Below are positions 37,823 to 50,100 of a stretch of DNA of 64,000 bases, piece by piece (positions within the stretch are counted from its first letter, which is position 1; the number at the start of each line of letters is the position of its first letter). Location of the stretch: NCBI GenBank assembly GCA_950295325.1, contig OX485806.1:35900001-35964000 (forward strand). Direction: 5' to 3'. Both the position numbers and the translations under genes were made by a program. Under the pieces are notes generated by a model. The model was not told the DNA's origin. It saw only the letters and a list, made by a program, of their open reading frames with translations, and ran no database searches. Source of the DNA: Polytrichum commune (Eukaryota; Streptophyta; Polytrichopsida; Polytrichales; Polytrichaceae).

Positions 37823-38817
37823 CTCGGGGAGTTCACTAGACATGTATATATGTATACACATGCGTGACAAGGGTATTTATTCAAGGGGTATTTAATTGTC
37901 CATCCTTAATTTTCTGTACCGTATTATTATATAATTTGCTAGTTTCTTGTTTTTTAAATGATCCTATAATTACTTTTAAATTTGATGAAGCTCTAATTTT
38001 AAGCTAGGTATGTTCATTATAATTATTTGATTTTGCTCCAAAGGTTTTAAGAGCATTCAAAGTACTAAGTCACCAGACTCCAACGCACAACAAGGTTTTA
38101 CATTAAGAGTGTTCATAAACAGTTTCAAACAACAAAATCAGCCCATGTTCCTCAATCAAGTTACACGCACAATTAAACACAGCGATACTAAGTGTAAAAA
38201 AAACAATTAAAACACCAACAACAAAGCAAGCAAAAATAGGGTCCATGCAATAATGTAGAAGGGTATAGAGTTAATACTACAACATCCTGCTTGAAGCAGA
38301 CAGACACAAGACCAACCAAAACTCCTCTAATTTATCTTGAGAAATTGTTTCTAGCATTTAAAAACACTAGCAAAACTGTTCATAGCAAATGAAAGATGTC
38401 ATGTTCATCTTGCAAAACAATTCCTAGCTTTTAAGAACACTAGTATATAATCAACAAATAATGCATGCCTTTAATCCTAAACCCAGGAATTCGTCATCCG
38501 CCCTCATCAACCTTTCATCCCATTTTTACAACTGAATCGACGTAGTTTTTCATCCAAAATCTTCCTGCCTCTAAACACAAAGGACACCCTATTTCAAAAA
38601 AACCTAGGATCCTTAAATCCTACGGTATATTTTTACAAATATTTTAAAAATATGCGTTATTTGTATCAAGCCTATATTATTTATAATACAAATTTTATCA
38701 TACATAATCACCTATATTACTTCTAAGAAAATTCTAAGTTTTTCCTTTTGTGAATATAAATTACCCTATATTTTCCCGCACGTTGTTTTCTAATATTATC
38801 GCAGTGAACTCCCCGAG
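37823..38817. mobile_element. Non-autonomous DNA transposon, 995 bp, 8-bp target duplication
   Basis: CATAAGAC flanks both sides (37815-37822 and 38818-38825), a perfect eight-base duplication. The ends are CTCGGGGAGTTCACT and its exact complement, 15 of 15 bases. Eight-base duplications are usual for hAT elements, although this end does not begin with the common CA. The inside is AT-rich with no open frame of note. Confidence 0.88.
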
Positions 38818-39431
38818 CATAAGACAATGTATAAAATAAGGCTTAAAACCCACAGGTATATAATTTTGAATTTGAACTTGGTGATGACAGTATAAATTGT
38901 GTGCATATGGTTGTATATTAATATCCTACGTCCTTTAAGAGTTAATTGAAGCTAGAAATGGAATGTAATTCATAGGGTTGGGGGCACAGCATGAGAGAAA
39001 CAATGTAAGGAGGGAAAGACGATAAATTTGTCTCTCTTCAAAGACATATGGTATAGTAGAGGCGCCTATTCGTGATCAAGACTCCATCGGCAATCTATAG
39101 GGTACCGGAGTTTTGATTAGGTTGGGATTGAATTCCGATAAGGATGGGACTAGATTTTGATTAGGCTGGAACCAATAGTGTCATGACACATGTCATGGTT
39201 TTACAAGTTAAAGTGAGAAGGAAGGAGTAATTAAAACAAGTAGTTATGGCAAACTCTACACATTGGTAATATGTTCAGGCCAACTTTTGCCTTCAAAAAT
39301 TCACAAAAATTTCAATTTAAGGAATAAAATTACCGAAAAAATCGCAAGCCTTCTGATTTCTATCTTCCTACATAGGAAAAACTTCATTGCCTTATACTTC
39401 TCTAGATATGGCGCATAATCTCCTAAATGAT

Positions 39432-40594
39432 TGGTTACGGGCCCGGGTACGCAACTCCCATATTATACGCAGGGGGCATCGTATTAAAAACGGCTTAGAG
39501 GACGGCTTTTGTAAAGATTATATCAAATTATATCAAATTGAAATGATCAAAAAGTTGGGTGAAGACCAAATTAAATAAATGAGATGAAAAAAAGTTGGGT
39601 TGCATATTTATTAAAAAAAAAACTCCAACATATATAAACAATTGAAACACCTAGTTTTTTAACCTTGTAGAGCGTCTAAGAGGGGTATTCAATGTAGATG
39701 TCGGATTAGTATTCACAAATGTTAGAGGGTCCTTTTGAGGTCTCCCTCTTTTGGAAGGAGTTGTGGCAATTACAGGTGTAACATATTCCTTCTCCCTATC
39801 TCTACCTCCACTACATGAGCCTCTACGCTTCATCTCACAATCCATGTGTTTGTTTAAGCCAAGGATGACCCTCCCAAATGAGCACAAGCACACTCCAAAG
39901 CGACGACACAAAGGCTCCAAAACCGAACACAAAAGCTTCAAAGCGAATATATAGAAGCCTCAAACCCTAAGCCCTAACCCTAAACCGGGAACCCATGATA
40001 TTTTGAAATACCCCATGATACCCTTGAGTAGTTGGGGCACCATATGATGTATATGGTCTTAAAAATACATACCTCAACTGTATCCTAACACAAATCATTA
40101 GTTTTCTATCCCAACAGTTAGACCAGTAAGTTGCCTATACATAATTTTAAAAAATCCACACGAATATTTGCCTCCAATTAGAATTATAAGCCACAAATAG
40201 TTGCCTCCCATTAAAATTATAAGTCATTAAAAATGTCAAAATTTTGTTTAAAAGTCCAAAAAGTTGGGTAGTTTGACCTATGGTACATGTATTAAAAAAA
40301 TCATATAATTAGGTATTTAATGCAATTATATGCTTCAAAATATATTCATTTCATGTATGTAATTACATTTTTGGATTCCTTGTTAGAAGGGCTACAAGGG
40401 TTTCCTACATTAAAACAAATTGTATCACACAATATTGGACTAAAACGCATTATAAGTGATTATAATCAGGACCATATAGTACGGGAGTTGCGTACCCGGG
40501 GTTACGGGCACCTCTACTCTAAATTGGAATGATATAGAAAAGATTAGCATGACCCATGCACAAGAATGACACGCACAAATTGAGAAATGGTCCA
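39432..40594 (+). pseudogene. U6 snRNA pseudogene split by a transposon
   Basis: From 40510 to 40594 the sequence follows plant U6 snRNA. AAATTGGAATGATATAGAAA, AGATTAGCATGACCC, GACACGCACAAATTGAGAAA and TGGTCC precede a T run (40595-40605) that would end Pol III transcription. The 5' stem-loop is cut by the element at 39443-40499; the target duplication GGTTACGGGC falls in it. Compared with the conserved U6 body as I remember it, nearly all changes are C-to-T or G-to-A, as expected of a methylated, inactive copy. It has no spliceosomal role now. Confidence 0.85.
39443..40499. mobile_element. Mutator-like element, 1057 bp, 10-bp target duplication, inside a U6 relic
   Basis: GGTTACGGGC lies at 39433-39442 and again at 40500-40509, a perfect ten-base duplication. 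The ends are CCGGGTACGCAACTCCC and its exact complement (17 bases), with further partial pairing to about 25. A 9-11 base duplication fits Mutator-like elements. A minus-strand frame (39941-39651) ends in KRGRPQKDP, an AT-hook-like basic motif, then RRSTRLKN. It may be a scrap of a transposon or captured gene. Confidence 0.85.
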
Positions 40595-40867
40595 TTTTTT
40601 TTTTTGCCTTTCTTGCAGCTTTTTCTTGAACCAGCTTTCATGTAGAGTTTGAGAGGTATGCAGGCATAGCATCACTTGTCTGGAGCCCTTTATCCTCATC
40701 ATTAAGTTTATTCTTCAAACTCCTCTATCTAATTCTCTCCCTGCACTTTTGGTTTCTATGAGTCCTTTCATAGAGAACTACATCTTTGAGTGATATAGGG
40801 TTTTGGCCAATGGATGAACTCATCCATCATCCATGACAATATTTGTTCACTCGCTTCATAAGAAGTG

Positions 40868-41194
40868 TCATTCGAAAAATAACCATAGTGCGATTGTGTT
40901 CCCCAGAGTTCCAAGGGCATTGCAAGCTTGATCCGAGAAACTGTTAGATAATTGTTGCGAATAATTGAGGATGTTCAAATTCCATTGATTGCAGGAACCT
41001 CCAGAAACTGTTTGGCAATTTGGGTTGCAATGTTCACATTTTGAAAAACCTTTGAGCATTGGTATAGATGATAAAGTACGTTTGTGATGGGCTTGCGTTT
41101 GTCTTTGTGTTGGGAGGACATTGACATCTTTGATGTTGCAAATGGACCTGTATTTGAGAAATCCAAGAAATCCTTGAAATAGTGGCAAAAACAT
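40868..41194 (-). pseudogene. Possible leucine-rich-repeat gene remnant
   Basis: On the minus strand, pieces in different frames resemble plant leucine-rich repeats: FLDFSNTGP, IRNNYLT and LELWGT. A stop codon and frame changes separate them. The match is short and I give it low weight. It may be unrelated. Confidence 0.25.
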
Positions 41195-41390
41195 CGGACG
41201 TCACAAATTTGTTCATGTTCATTTGCTATGAATCTAGAGTGCAGGACAGTGTTCCTGTCCAGTTTTCACGTGTAGAATCGCCATGCAGTATAAATTTTTC
41301 TGGCAGTCAGGATCAAGTGCATCTATCTACCAGCATTGTACACTTTCGATTGCATCTTGGGCTTAGGTTTGAGAAAGAATGAAGTTCCTG
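41195..41390 (+). repeat. Diverged direct repeat (second copy at 44070-44240)
   Basis: TTTGTTCATGTTCA, TCTGGCAGTC, ATCAAGTG, CTACCAGCAT and GATTGCATCT keep the same order in both copies, at roughly two-thirds identity. They enclose 2.7 kb without a gene. The second copy ends about 120 bases before the first visible AWPM-19 exon. It may be a decayed LTR pair or a local duplication of AWPM-19 intron sequence. Confidence 0.5.
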
Positions 41391-41399
41391 GGTTTGTTA

Positions 41400-44070
41400 G
41401 CTGATATCAGCCCTTGTGACAGATTTTCAACCAAAGCCTTTATGGTTGAGAGGACAACATGTTTGTTGTGAATTGTGGTACCATTTTTTGGTCTGAATGC
41501 TTAAGTTTTAGTTTTGAGATGTAAATGAATGTCAAATTTTACTCAAGACTAGTGAAATAGTGAAGTATTAGACACTTAGTCACTCCGAAATGGAAACAGG
41601 CTAGGAAAGAGGAATTTCCTTTGCTGCCCAGAGTTTAGAAGGATATGAGGGGGCATGGAATTCACATGTGACAATTAGAAGTAGCACTTGGAATCCTAGC
41701 TGCAGACAGTCACCACCTTTTGAGGATAGAAGGATAAGAAGAAGGAAGGAGAAGACAAGAGGGGCATTGTAATTTTGATCTTCCTCTCGTGAAGAGAGTG
41801 AATTTCTCAACTCCCAGGGTGTGAAGCCCTTAATTTTATGTGTACAGTCTCTTTTTATATCAATACAAAGTTCCATTATTAAATCCTTCTTTAAGTTGTG
41901 AATGTGAAATTGAAAGTCTTGTGATTGGATCGGTGTGTGGATGTCCTAGAGTTGTTACCACTGTGGAAGTGGGAAGTGGGAGTGTTGTTGTTAATGTGGA
42001 GTTGCGATTCAGGAGTGTGAAACTCTTGAATTGAATCACATGTGTTCTATGCGTGGATTGTGAACAGTCTTATATGGAGTTATATGGACAGTGTCTTAAG
42101 GTTCTAAGAGAAGCTACAGTTGATATGGAGACAGTGAATGTCCCTGATTCGGAGAAAGTCAAGAGGAAATATATTTTATCCTACTCTTGTGAAGGGAGTA
42201 AAGTTTAGTTGTGCAACTTCAAACTCTTGTAAAGGAACCAGTGACAGAGAAGAGAGTGAGAAACTCTCAGTCGCATGATAAGTCTCTAAGAAATTATACT
42301 CTCGCACCAATCCATGAAATCCCCATTCCTTGGGTGTGTCTTACTGCTTTAAATATGTGAGCAGAGTGGAATTGAAGGGAACAGACAACGGATCTCAAAT
42401 CCGATATTATTATATTTGTGATTATACCTCACCAATGGAATGTGGAACTCCACTGTGAGTAATTACATAATTTACTCTTGAGAATTCTATAAGACGGGTC
42501 TTCATGATCCCCTCTAGAAGAGAGAAAGATTCACTTACATATTGGATGGGTCTCATAGCAACTTTATGAGAAAACGAGAGGTGCAGGATGCCAACATTTG
42601 AGTGAGATTGAATGTGTGTGACAAGGGTGTAACTGTGAGAAGCAGTTACCTTGTCTCACCCTTAACATTATTATTCACAGATAAAATTTATGAGTGGAAT
42701 GTGAAATTCCACCGTGACTAAGTACCTAATCCAATATTGGTGATTCCGTGATCAGAACCTGAGTGATCCTCGGAGTCAAATTGGTTGAATACTTGTTATC
42801 TTCGAATTCGTGATGTGAGGACCAAAATTATCGGCCCAGAATTTAACACACAGTCGTAGAAGCGCTATGTTTATTCCCTGTGTCACTTCAAGAGGAATGA
42901 TACAGTCTTGAGGGAAAGACTGATAGTTCCCGACTTAAGTGTGGAAGAAAGAGTCTTCGACTCACATCCCAAAAAGAGGGGTAACAGTTTGTTGTTGAAG
43001 GGGCATAATTACTACCTGGTTACCCCCATGATAATCGATTGCTGCGGGTGAGAAATCCGGGAGCTTCGGAAAGAGGTTCGAGAATAAGCCTAGAACAGGA
43101 TTAAAGTTTCCACTTGTAGATAGTTTGTGGGAACCAGGAACCTTAGCAATATTTTCCTCGTGAATGTATTGTGTGTGCGTGTGTCGAGTTTCACGATTGA
43201 GGTGTGCGACCGAACAAATGTTTAGCAACTTGGCTAGGACAGTTATTCACTTCCTTTTCCGGAATCAAGATCGTAGCATCTGCACTATCTTTGGTGGAGT
43301 GAAGTTGAATCCAGTGTAGAAGTTTTTTCGCGAGTAAGAAGAATCGAGAGAGTTGATTATTGCAGGTGCACTCGCTGTGATTAGAGTCTCCCACAGATGC
43401 TAAGAAGGAGAGAAGATGGTGTGCTTCATGGAGCAAGGTGAGTCGCAGAGAAGGAAGAAGTACCAAAGGAAGGAGCTGTGAAGAGAAGAGGGCGCGCTTT
43501 TACCCCATATCGGTTGGGAGTTCCAGAAAAGGCAGGTATATAGCCTATTCCTCCTTGGTGGCTAATGTGTCTAGACGCTTCTCACGACACAAGACTGTCT
43601 ACTGGTTACTGGTTACTAGACTATCTACTTGGCACTGGTGACTAGATTGTCTAATTGAGACTCTGGTTCTTGGCACTAGACTCGTGACACTGACTCAGGA
43701 CCATTAAGACGCTTAGGACTCGTTTGCTTAGACTCTGTCCCGGTTACTCGTTACTAGACTTTTGGTGAGTAAAACAAGATGATAATTTATTTTATGAATA
43801 CTTAGACTCTTTATAAGTTAAGTAACCCCTACCAGTGGTCACTAAGTATAAATGAGAAAGTGAAACCTAGGTTAATTGACTGTCAAAAGCATTTCATAAT
43901 CATTTCAACCTATCAATTAATCTTATTATGACACACTAAAGTTACACCTGACACTTATTTGGTCTTCCCTGGGGTTTTTTGAGAGTATGAACCCAAACCT
44001 AAAAACCTAACTACATGAATGAAACCAAAAATTACTCTTGAATCCGTTGCAAAAATATCAAAATAATAAT
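41400..44070. other. No gene seen between the direct repeats
   Basis: The first coding exon expected for the AWPM-19 gene was looked for here and not found. At 43560-43760 the words ACTAGACT and GTTACT recur irregularly. The open frames match no family. Confidence 0.45.
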
Positions 44071-44501
44071 TTGTTCATGTTCAGTTGGTATGAGCCAAAA
44101 GTGTAGTAGTGGTGTCCATCTATAGTTTTCAACGTGGGTAAAACCGCCATAATTCATTTCTCTGGCAGTCGAGATCAAGTGAGTCTACCAGCATGCACTC
44201 TGGATTGCATCTCCTGCTTAATTTTGACAAAGATGAGATTATGAAGTTTCTGTAGACTTATAAGAACTTGCTGGTTGATCAGGAGCAACACTTTACAATA
44301 CGTTTACAACTGATGAGTGGGAAGTGACTTGGATATAAATTTTATTTTATCCATCACAGGAACATTTCTGCCGTTGGCACTCATAGCTTGCATGGTGGGC
44401 TTGCTGGAAACTCACCATATCCGAGTGTGGAGAGGAGACAGCCTTGCAGCTGCAGCTGCCACTTCTCTCATCGCCTGGCTCCTCACTCTCCTCACTCTCA
44501 A

Positions 44502-45375
44502 GTATTTTTAACATCAAATTCAGCGATCCACAATTCTAGTAAATAATAGAACGATCTTAGGGAACACTTGTGACTTGCTGCTTGACTTTGGTGTTGTTTT
44601 TGATAAACTGATTCCTACCAAATCCTTAATGTGAATTAGCTGTATCACAGACCCTCAACAATAAGAAATGCAAGTTTGTAGCGCTCACCATCTCAGGTCT
44701 CGCTGCCGCGTCGTATCTTCATTGGACACGAGCACGGTGATTGTAAACTTGTAGCAAGTGGTGCTCGCAACATGGTGAACACTGCGTTTGATATCTAAAC
44801 ATGTTGTTTTACTATGGGTTTTAGTAGGGCTCCTTGTGTACTTACCTTGTCAGTCATTCTTGCGACTCAATAGGTTTCTCACAAGGACGCCTTCCCATAA
44901 CCCGTGGTCTTGTAGCAGGACTCCTCGCATACAATATCTAGTACATAACGACATAATTCTTTGAATGGTTCAATTGTAGTGGTCATTGCAAATTGGGTAC
45001 GAGGAGGTATATTATGACCCCACCCATAATTGATGACCCCACCATGACATGATGTACCACTATGTCCAACGGTCATGGACGCATGAGTTGCACAATAAGC
45101 AACAACCAATACCTACCTCGTCACTACTGCGGCTCGGTAGGTTCAATGCTTGCTACATTATGTAGCAACACTATGTCAAATGATGTTGGACACATTGGTT
45201 GCATAGTAAACACTGGCTAGTGCCTACCTTGTCTCTACCACAACTCGGTAGGTTGGGTGCTTGCTACAGCCTATGACATGGCTCCTCGCATCCATTACCT
45301 AGTTCATAAGGTTCCTCGTGTCCAAATATTAGCATCCTCATAAACACATCTTCTAATTTGTGTTCATGTGTACAG
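44502..45375 (+). repeat. AWPM-19 intron with degenerate internal repeats
   Basis: Segments with CTACCTCGTC or CTACCTTGTC, CTCGGTAGGTT, GCTTGCTAC and CTCCTCGCAT recur at about 44830-44950, 45110-45170 and 45225-45300. No gene is present. The acceptor at its right end, GTGTACAG/A, starts the exon that the CACTA element splits. Confidence 0.5.
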
Positions 45376-46089
45376 ACTTGTAGCGAAGCAGATTCACACC
45401 AGTGGTCACTACTAGAAAGTTCAAGGGTTAATGTCTCAAATAATGTCTCAAACAATGTCTCCGCATTGTGCCTCCATAAATGTCTTGGGAGGAGTCAAAA
45501 AGCGGTTCATTCCATGCTTTGGTGGTTTACTAGTGGGGACAAAAAGCAAATTGAGGACGATGTGGAAGGGCCCACCCAATCTTCCACCCTATCTCCCTCC
45601 TTTTAATCTTTAGAAGCACCTCCAATTTAATTTCACTTTTTTCTACCTAGACCTTTCCCTACCTTTTTGCAATTTACTCATTTGTCCATTGTGGCACATT
45701 TGATAAGTCATGGGCCTTTAACTTCATTTACCAAACAACTCACCGAGCATATCAAAGCAACCAATCGGCTTGTGGATGCCTACAACCGGCTTCAAACTCA
45801 TCTCCCTTTGTTAGCGGTTGTGGATGATTATTGCATATCGAAATCATCCATCCATCCCCATGTTAACCCTACACATTGAACACACACCCATCTTGTTTTA
45901 CTCCTTCACATCCAATTAAATAACGCCCATGTTAATGACATGTAAGGATTCATCTACAAAGTAAATGGGATTGTTTTGCCTATTTTTAGTCTTGAAGAAA
46001 ATAGACCGGTAAACATGATTTGGATTCAAGAAGGTAAACAAGCTTGGATTCGATATTCATATATGTAGAAGCGGATTAAAACTTAGGGG

Positions 46090-46400
46090 TGAATGGATAT
46101 TCGTCTACACTAAATACGTGTATTAGTGTTGGAAACACTAATAGTCGACGGAAACGCTAAATGTGAATTGTCTTCATAGTGTTAGAACACTATGAAACAA
46201 CTCTAACACTATTTGTACCAATAGGTAACTTTGAATATTTACAAAAGCGCATTTAGTGTTAGATGACATTTTTTGTAGATCTTCAAATGAAGAATTGGTA
46301 CAAATAGTGTTAGAGTTGACATTTAGTGTTCTAACATTATGAGTACTTTCAAGTGACATTTAGTGTTTTGGGTAACTATTGGCTCTAACACTAATCTTCA
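46090..46400. repeat. Inverted-repeat debris rich in TTAGTGTTAG words
   Basis: GTGTTAGAACACTAT, ACTCTAACACTATTTGTACC and its complement near 46292-46315, and several TTTAGTGTT words form overlapping inverted repeats. It is probably a small decayed element inside the CACTA transposon. Confidence 0.45.
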
Positions 46401-46491
46401 TCTAACACTAATCTACCTATTTAGTTTAGTTACGATTTTAAGAAGTAAATATTAGGAACCCAAGGTCTGCGTACATATATATTGCGTGTGT

Positions 46492-46707
46492 CAATGATCG
46501 GGGAGAACCGGCAGTTAGATACAAATGAACCGCTGGAGTTTGAGAAATAACCGGTACATGGCCAAGATTGCAAGAAAATTACCAATCATTTTATAGAATG
46601 AACCCCAATTTAATAAAAGAAAACCGGAGGATGTCGACATGTAACCGGTTGGATTTGCAAACACTGGGATCTCGACCGATTATGTCCAAAAATCTCCCCG
46701 ATCACTG
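46492..46707. mobile_element. hAT-type MITE, copy B, 216 bp, nested in the CACTA element
   Basis: GCGTGTGT lies at 46484-46491 and 46708-46715, a perfect eight-base duplication. The ends are CAATGATCGGGGAGA and the complement of CAGTGATCGGGGAGA. It is about the same length as copy A at 24829-25049 and shares its CCGGTT words. Being inside the transposon, it jumped in after or was carried with it. Confidence 0.9.
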
Positions 46708-47131
46708 GCGTGTGTAGGGTAATAATGGAAAATCGGATGCAAATGAAACCAGTAGAAAACGAGACACCTAGGTTTTTATCTGGTCTCTCAATAAAGTGGA
46801 TGGGTTTGAAATTCTGCCGTGACTAGAAATAGGCAAAATGTTTTTGGAAAGTGTGTTGAACCTTCCTCTCCTCAAATTCAAAGGTCGATTTGAATTTGAT
46901 GAAAGGAAGGTTCTGCACACTTTCAAATAACATTCTGTTACCCTACATGTTACATTTCGAGTCACTTGACAGTCAGACAGAAGTATAGACATTTACCGTA
47001 GGTTACTAGTTGCTTAGGCATAAAATAATACATAACAAATATGACTAAAAATTCTGGAAATTCTTGACTTTGTTTGCCTAAAATAAATAAAATTAAAATT
47101 GGGTTGCCCAATATGAGATATAGATGACCTA

Positions 47132-50100
47132 TTAGTTGCTTATGTCAGAATCCTCTCGTTCAATGGAATCACCATCGCTCCTCTCTGAATTGTCGCTACT
47201 GGCCGCCTCCAATTCCCTCATAGTGTCTGCCAAATTCTCCTCCAAAAATGCCTCGTTCACAATAATTGCTACCACCACTTCATCTGGAACCGGTTCTGTA
47301 GGTGAATTCCTCATAGCATGAATTAGGGGTTCGGAATTTGAACCTCCCGCCAACTCCCTTATTTGGCTTTCCACTAATGGTTCATTTAGAACCAAACCAG
47401 GAATCGTTGTTGCCTCCATGTAGCCTCGTCCTTCCACATCAACAACATAGCTCCAATCCTCATCCTCACTATCTTGGTGGTAAAACACTTGTGTGATTGT
47501 ATCTGCGCTAACCCAAGGCTCCCGATTACCTAAATTTAACCGAGTTTTGATTTTCATGAACCCACATTCATCCTCTTTTTGGGTAACACGGTTATGTGAT
47601 CCAACAATAGTATTGTACCACTTCCCCCTAAACAAAACTTCTTTCCGTTGAGATGACAATTGAACCTCCACTATTTCTTCCAAAACTCCATAGTATTGGA
47701 GTTTAGCTCGTTGGCTACGGGGATCATTTTTCCTAGATACACAATCTATGTAGTTAGGAGTAGCAATGCCTGAATCTGTTGTAACGGGCGCATTTTCATC
47801 TGCCGAATCTATTCTGTAATGTCGTCCATTGATTGTGCAAGATTTATAGTAGTATGCGGCTTGGCTAGGGCCGTTCACTATTTCTTGTACTTCAGAAGAC
47901 AATGGTTCATTTCCAACTAACCCCAAAAATACTTGTTCTTGAACCCATTCCAAAAATGATTTCAACGGTTTCACCTTTTCCCTTGCCCATCTTGCTCTCT
48001 CCTTTCGGTATTTAATCTCCCATACACCCATGCAGGGCTCATTAAACAAAAGATACTCATGAATCTGCATTTCCATAATGTATCCATATCAAACAATCAT
48101 AATCTGAAGTCATATTGCGATTGGGTACAAATGCATAAGCTATGAAGTATGTTACATATAAATATACTAAAACATTGGCAACTACATTAACAAAGTTTTT
48201 GGAAGTGTTTGTTTACCTGTTTGTGAGTGTCGTTATCCAACTTTTTCTTTGTGCGTGTTTTGGGCAAAATCACTTTTCTCCAAAATAAAACAATGACTTT
48301 TGGGCCAAGTATCCTTCACTCATGCTACCCTCAGGATGGTTTTTTTGCCGGACCATTGATTTTAAAGTTTTCATATACCTCTCGAGGAAATACAACCATC
48401 TGCTATGCACTGGACCTCCTAGCTCCACCTCTTCAGGAAGATGTACCAACAAGTGAGGCATAATATCGAAAAAATGCGGTGGCATACATGTCTCAAACAA
48501 AAACATGATCTCTGCAATCTCTACCTTCCAAAATGGAATCTCCTCGGTAACTATACTTTTTCCACAAATCCATCTAAAAAATGTAGCAAGCCTGTAGATG
48601 CCTTCTCTGATTTCCCTAGACAACGTACCCCGAATGGCAATAGGTAAAATGAATTGTAGAAGGACATGATAGTCGTGAGACTTCATGCTAGATAACTTGT
48701 AATCCGAAGTCACTCTGTTAGCAAGATTTGAAACAAAACATGTGGGTGTTTTAATCGAGGATATTCGATTAAAAACTTTTTCCATGTCCTCACGGCTCCA
48801 TACCCAATACGCTCTATGGAATGACCCATCATTTCGGGGATGGTAATTCACTAACTTATTTTCAGCTTGTAATTCTTTTCTTACTGCCAATCGATCAGCC
48901 CTTGTCCCCTTTGCGTTGGAAAAAATCTTCATCATTGTTTCCACAACATTTTTTTCTATGTGCATGCAATCATGCAAGTGGCGTATGAGAAGATCCTGCA
49001 CATTTACCCACAAACTTAAGACTCAATATAATTGAAAATATCAAAAGGTTGAAGGGAATATAAATAGTTGATAAATATATTTCTATGTACAATTTTCATA
49101 GCTTTTGGGTGCTTGATCTAGATAAATACCTTCCAATAAGGTAGAGTGAACAAGGCCGACAATCTTTTCATCCCTCTTCTATCTTTTGGCATGTTTGTTT
49201 CTCGAATTTGTCTCCAACGCCGTATCCAATAACGTCCATCAGGTCTCACAGGAATTGGATTGTTATTTAAATGACCTCCGAACTTCCTCTTAAAGTATGG
49301 TTTCCTCCATTTGTGTGCAAGTGGCAAGAATTGTCTAAATGATGGATAAATAGTTTTTTTCAAATGCGGACTCACTATAAAGGTTAGATTGTCCGCACAC
49401 ACATTGCATGCTCTTTTACCCCGAGTAACCAAACCAGACACGACACCCAAACCTGCACTTCACCAACTATGACTTAGATGATTTAAAATTTAAAATATAA
49501 AAGCAAATACAAAGCCTGAAATTAGGAACACTTAATTCAATCACAGTGCACATCAGATTTATTTGTTATTCGCAGAAGCTTGTGTTTGTTTGGCGCAACA
49601 TAAATTTACACTATCAAGCCTTGCTAGATTATGAAGTCTGTTAATCTTGCCAACTAAAGGCATGATGAAATGATCCCCTGTTTTGTGAATCATGAAGATT
49701 TTCAGAGCAAAATACAGAATTGGAATGGAGACCTATGTATGGGAAGAACCAACAGTTAGTTGCATATGAACCGGTTGATGTTCAGGACTTCGGGAGAATT
49801 ACCAGGATCTTTAGAGAAATCTATGGTATATATCTCAAGGTTAAAATAGTAAAACAGGATTATTAGAACAAGTGACTGGTTTAGGATTTAGATTCACTAG
49901 GATCTCAATCGACTATGCTCAAAAACTGGGTGGGGACTGATTGAGACTGGACTTTTTCTTAGGACAAATACGAACGTCCCAGATTCATACCGAATTCATC
50001 CATCTATCCATGGAATAGAGACCTATGTACTGATTGAAACTTCCGGTGCACTGATTGAGACTGGACGTTTTCTTAGGACAAATACGAACGTCCCAGACTT

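Noticed and set aside
43191-43466. Minus-strand open frame near the AWPM-19 gene, tested as its first exon or another gene
   Set aside because: No hydrophobic helix or family motif, and wrong strand for AWPM-19.
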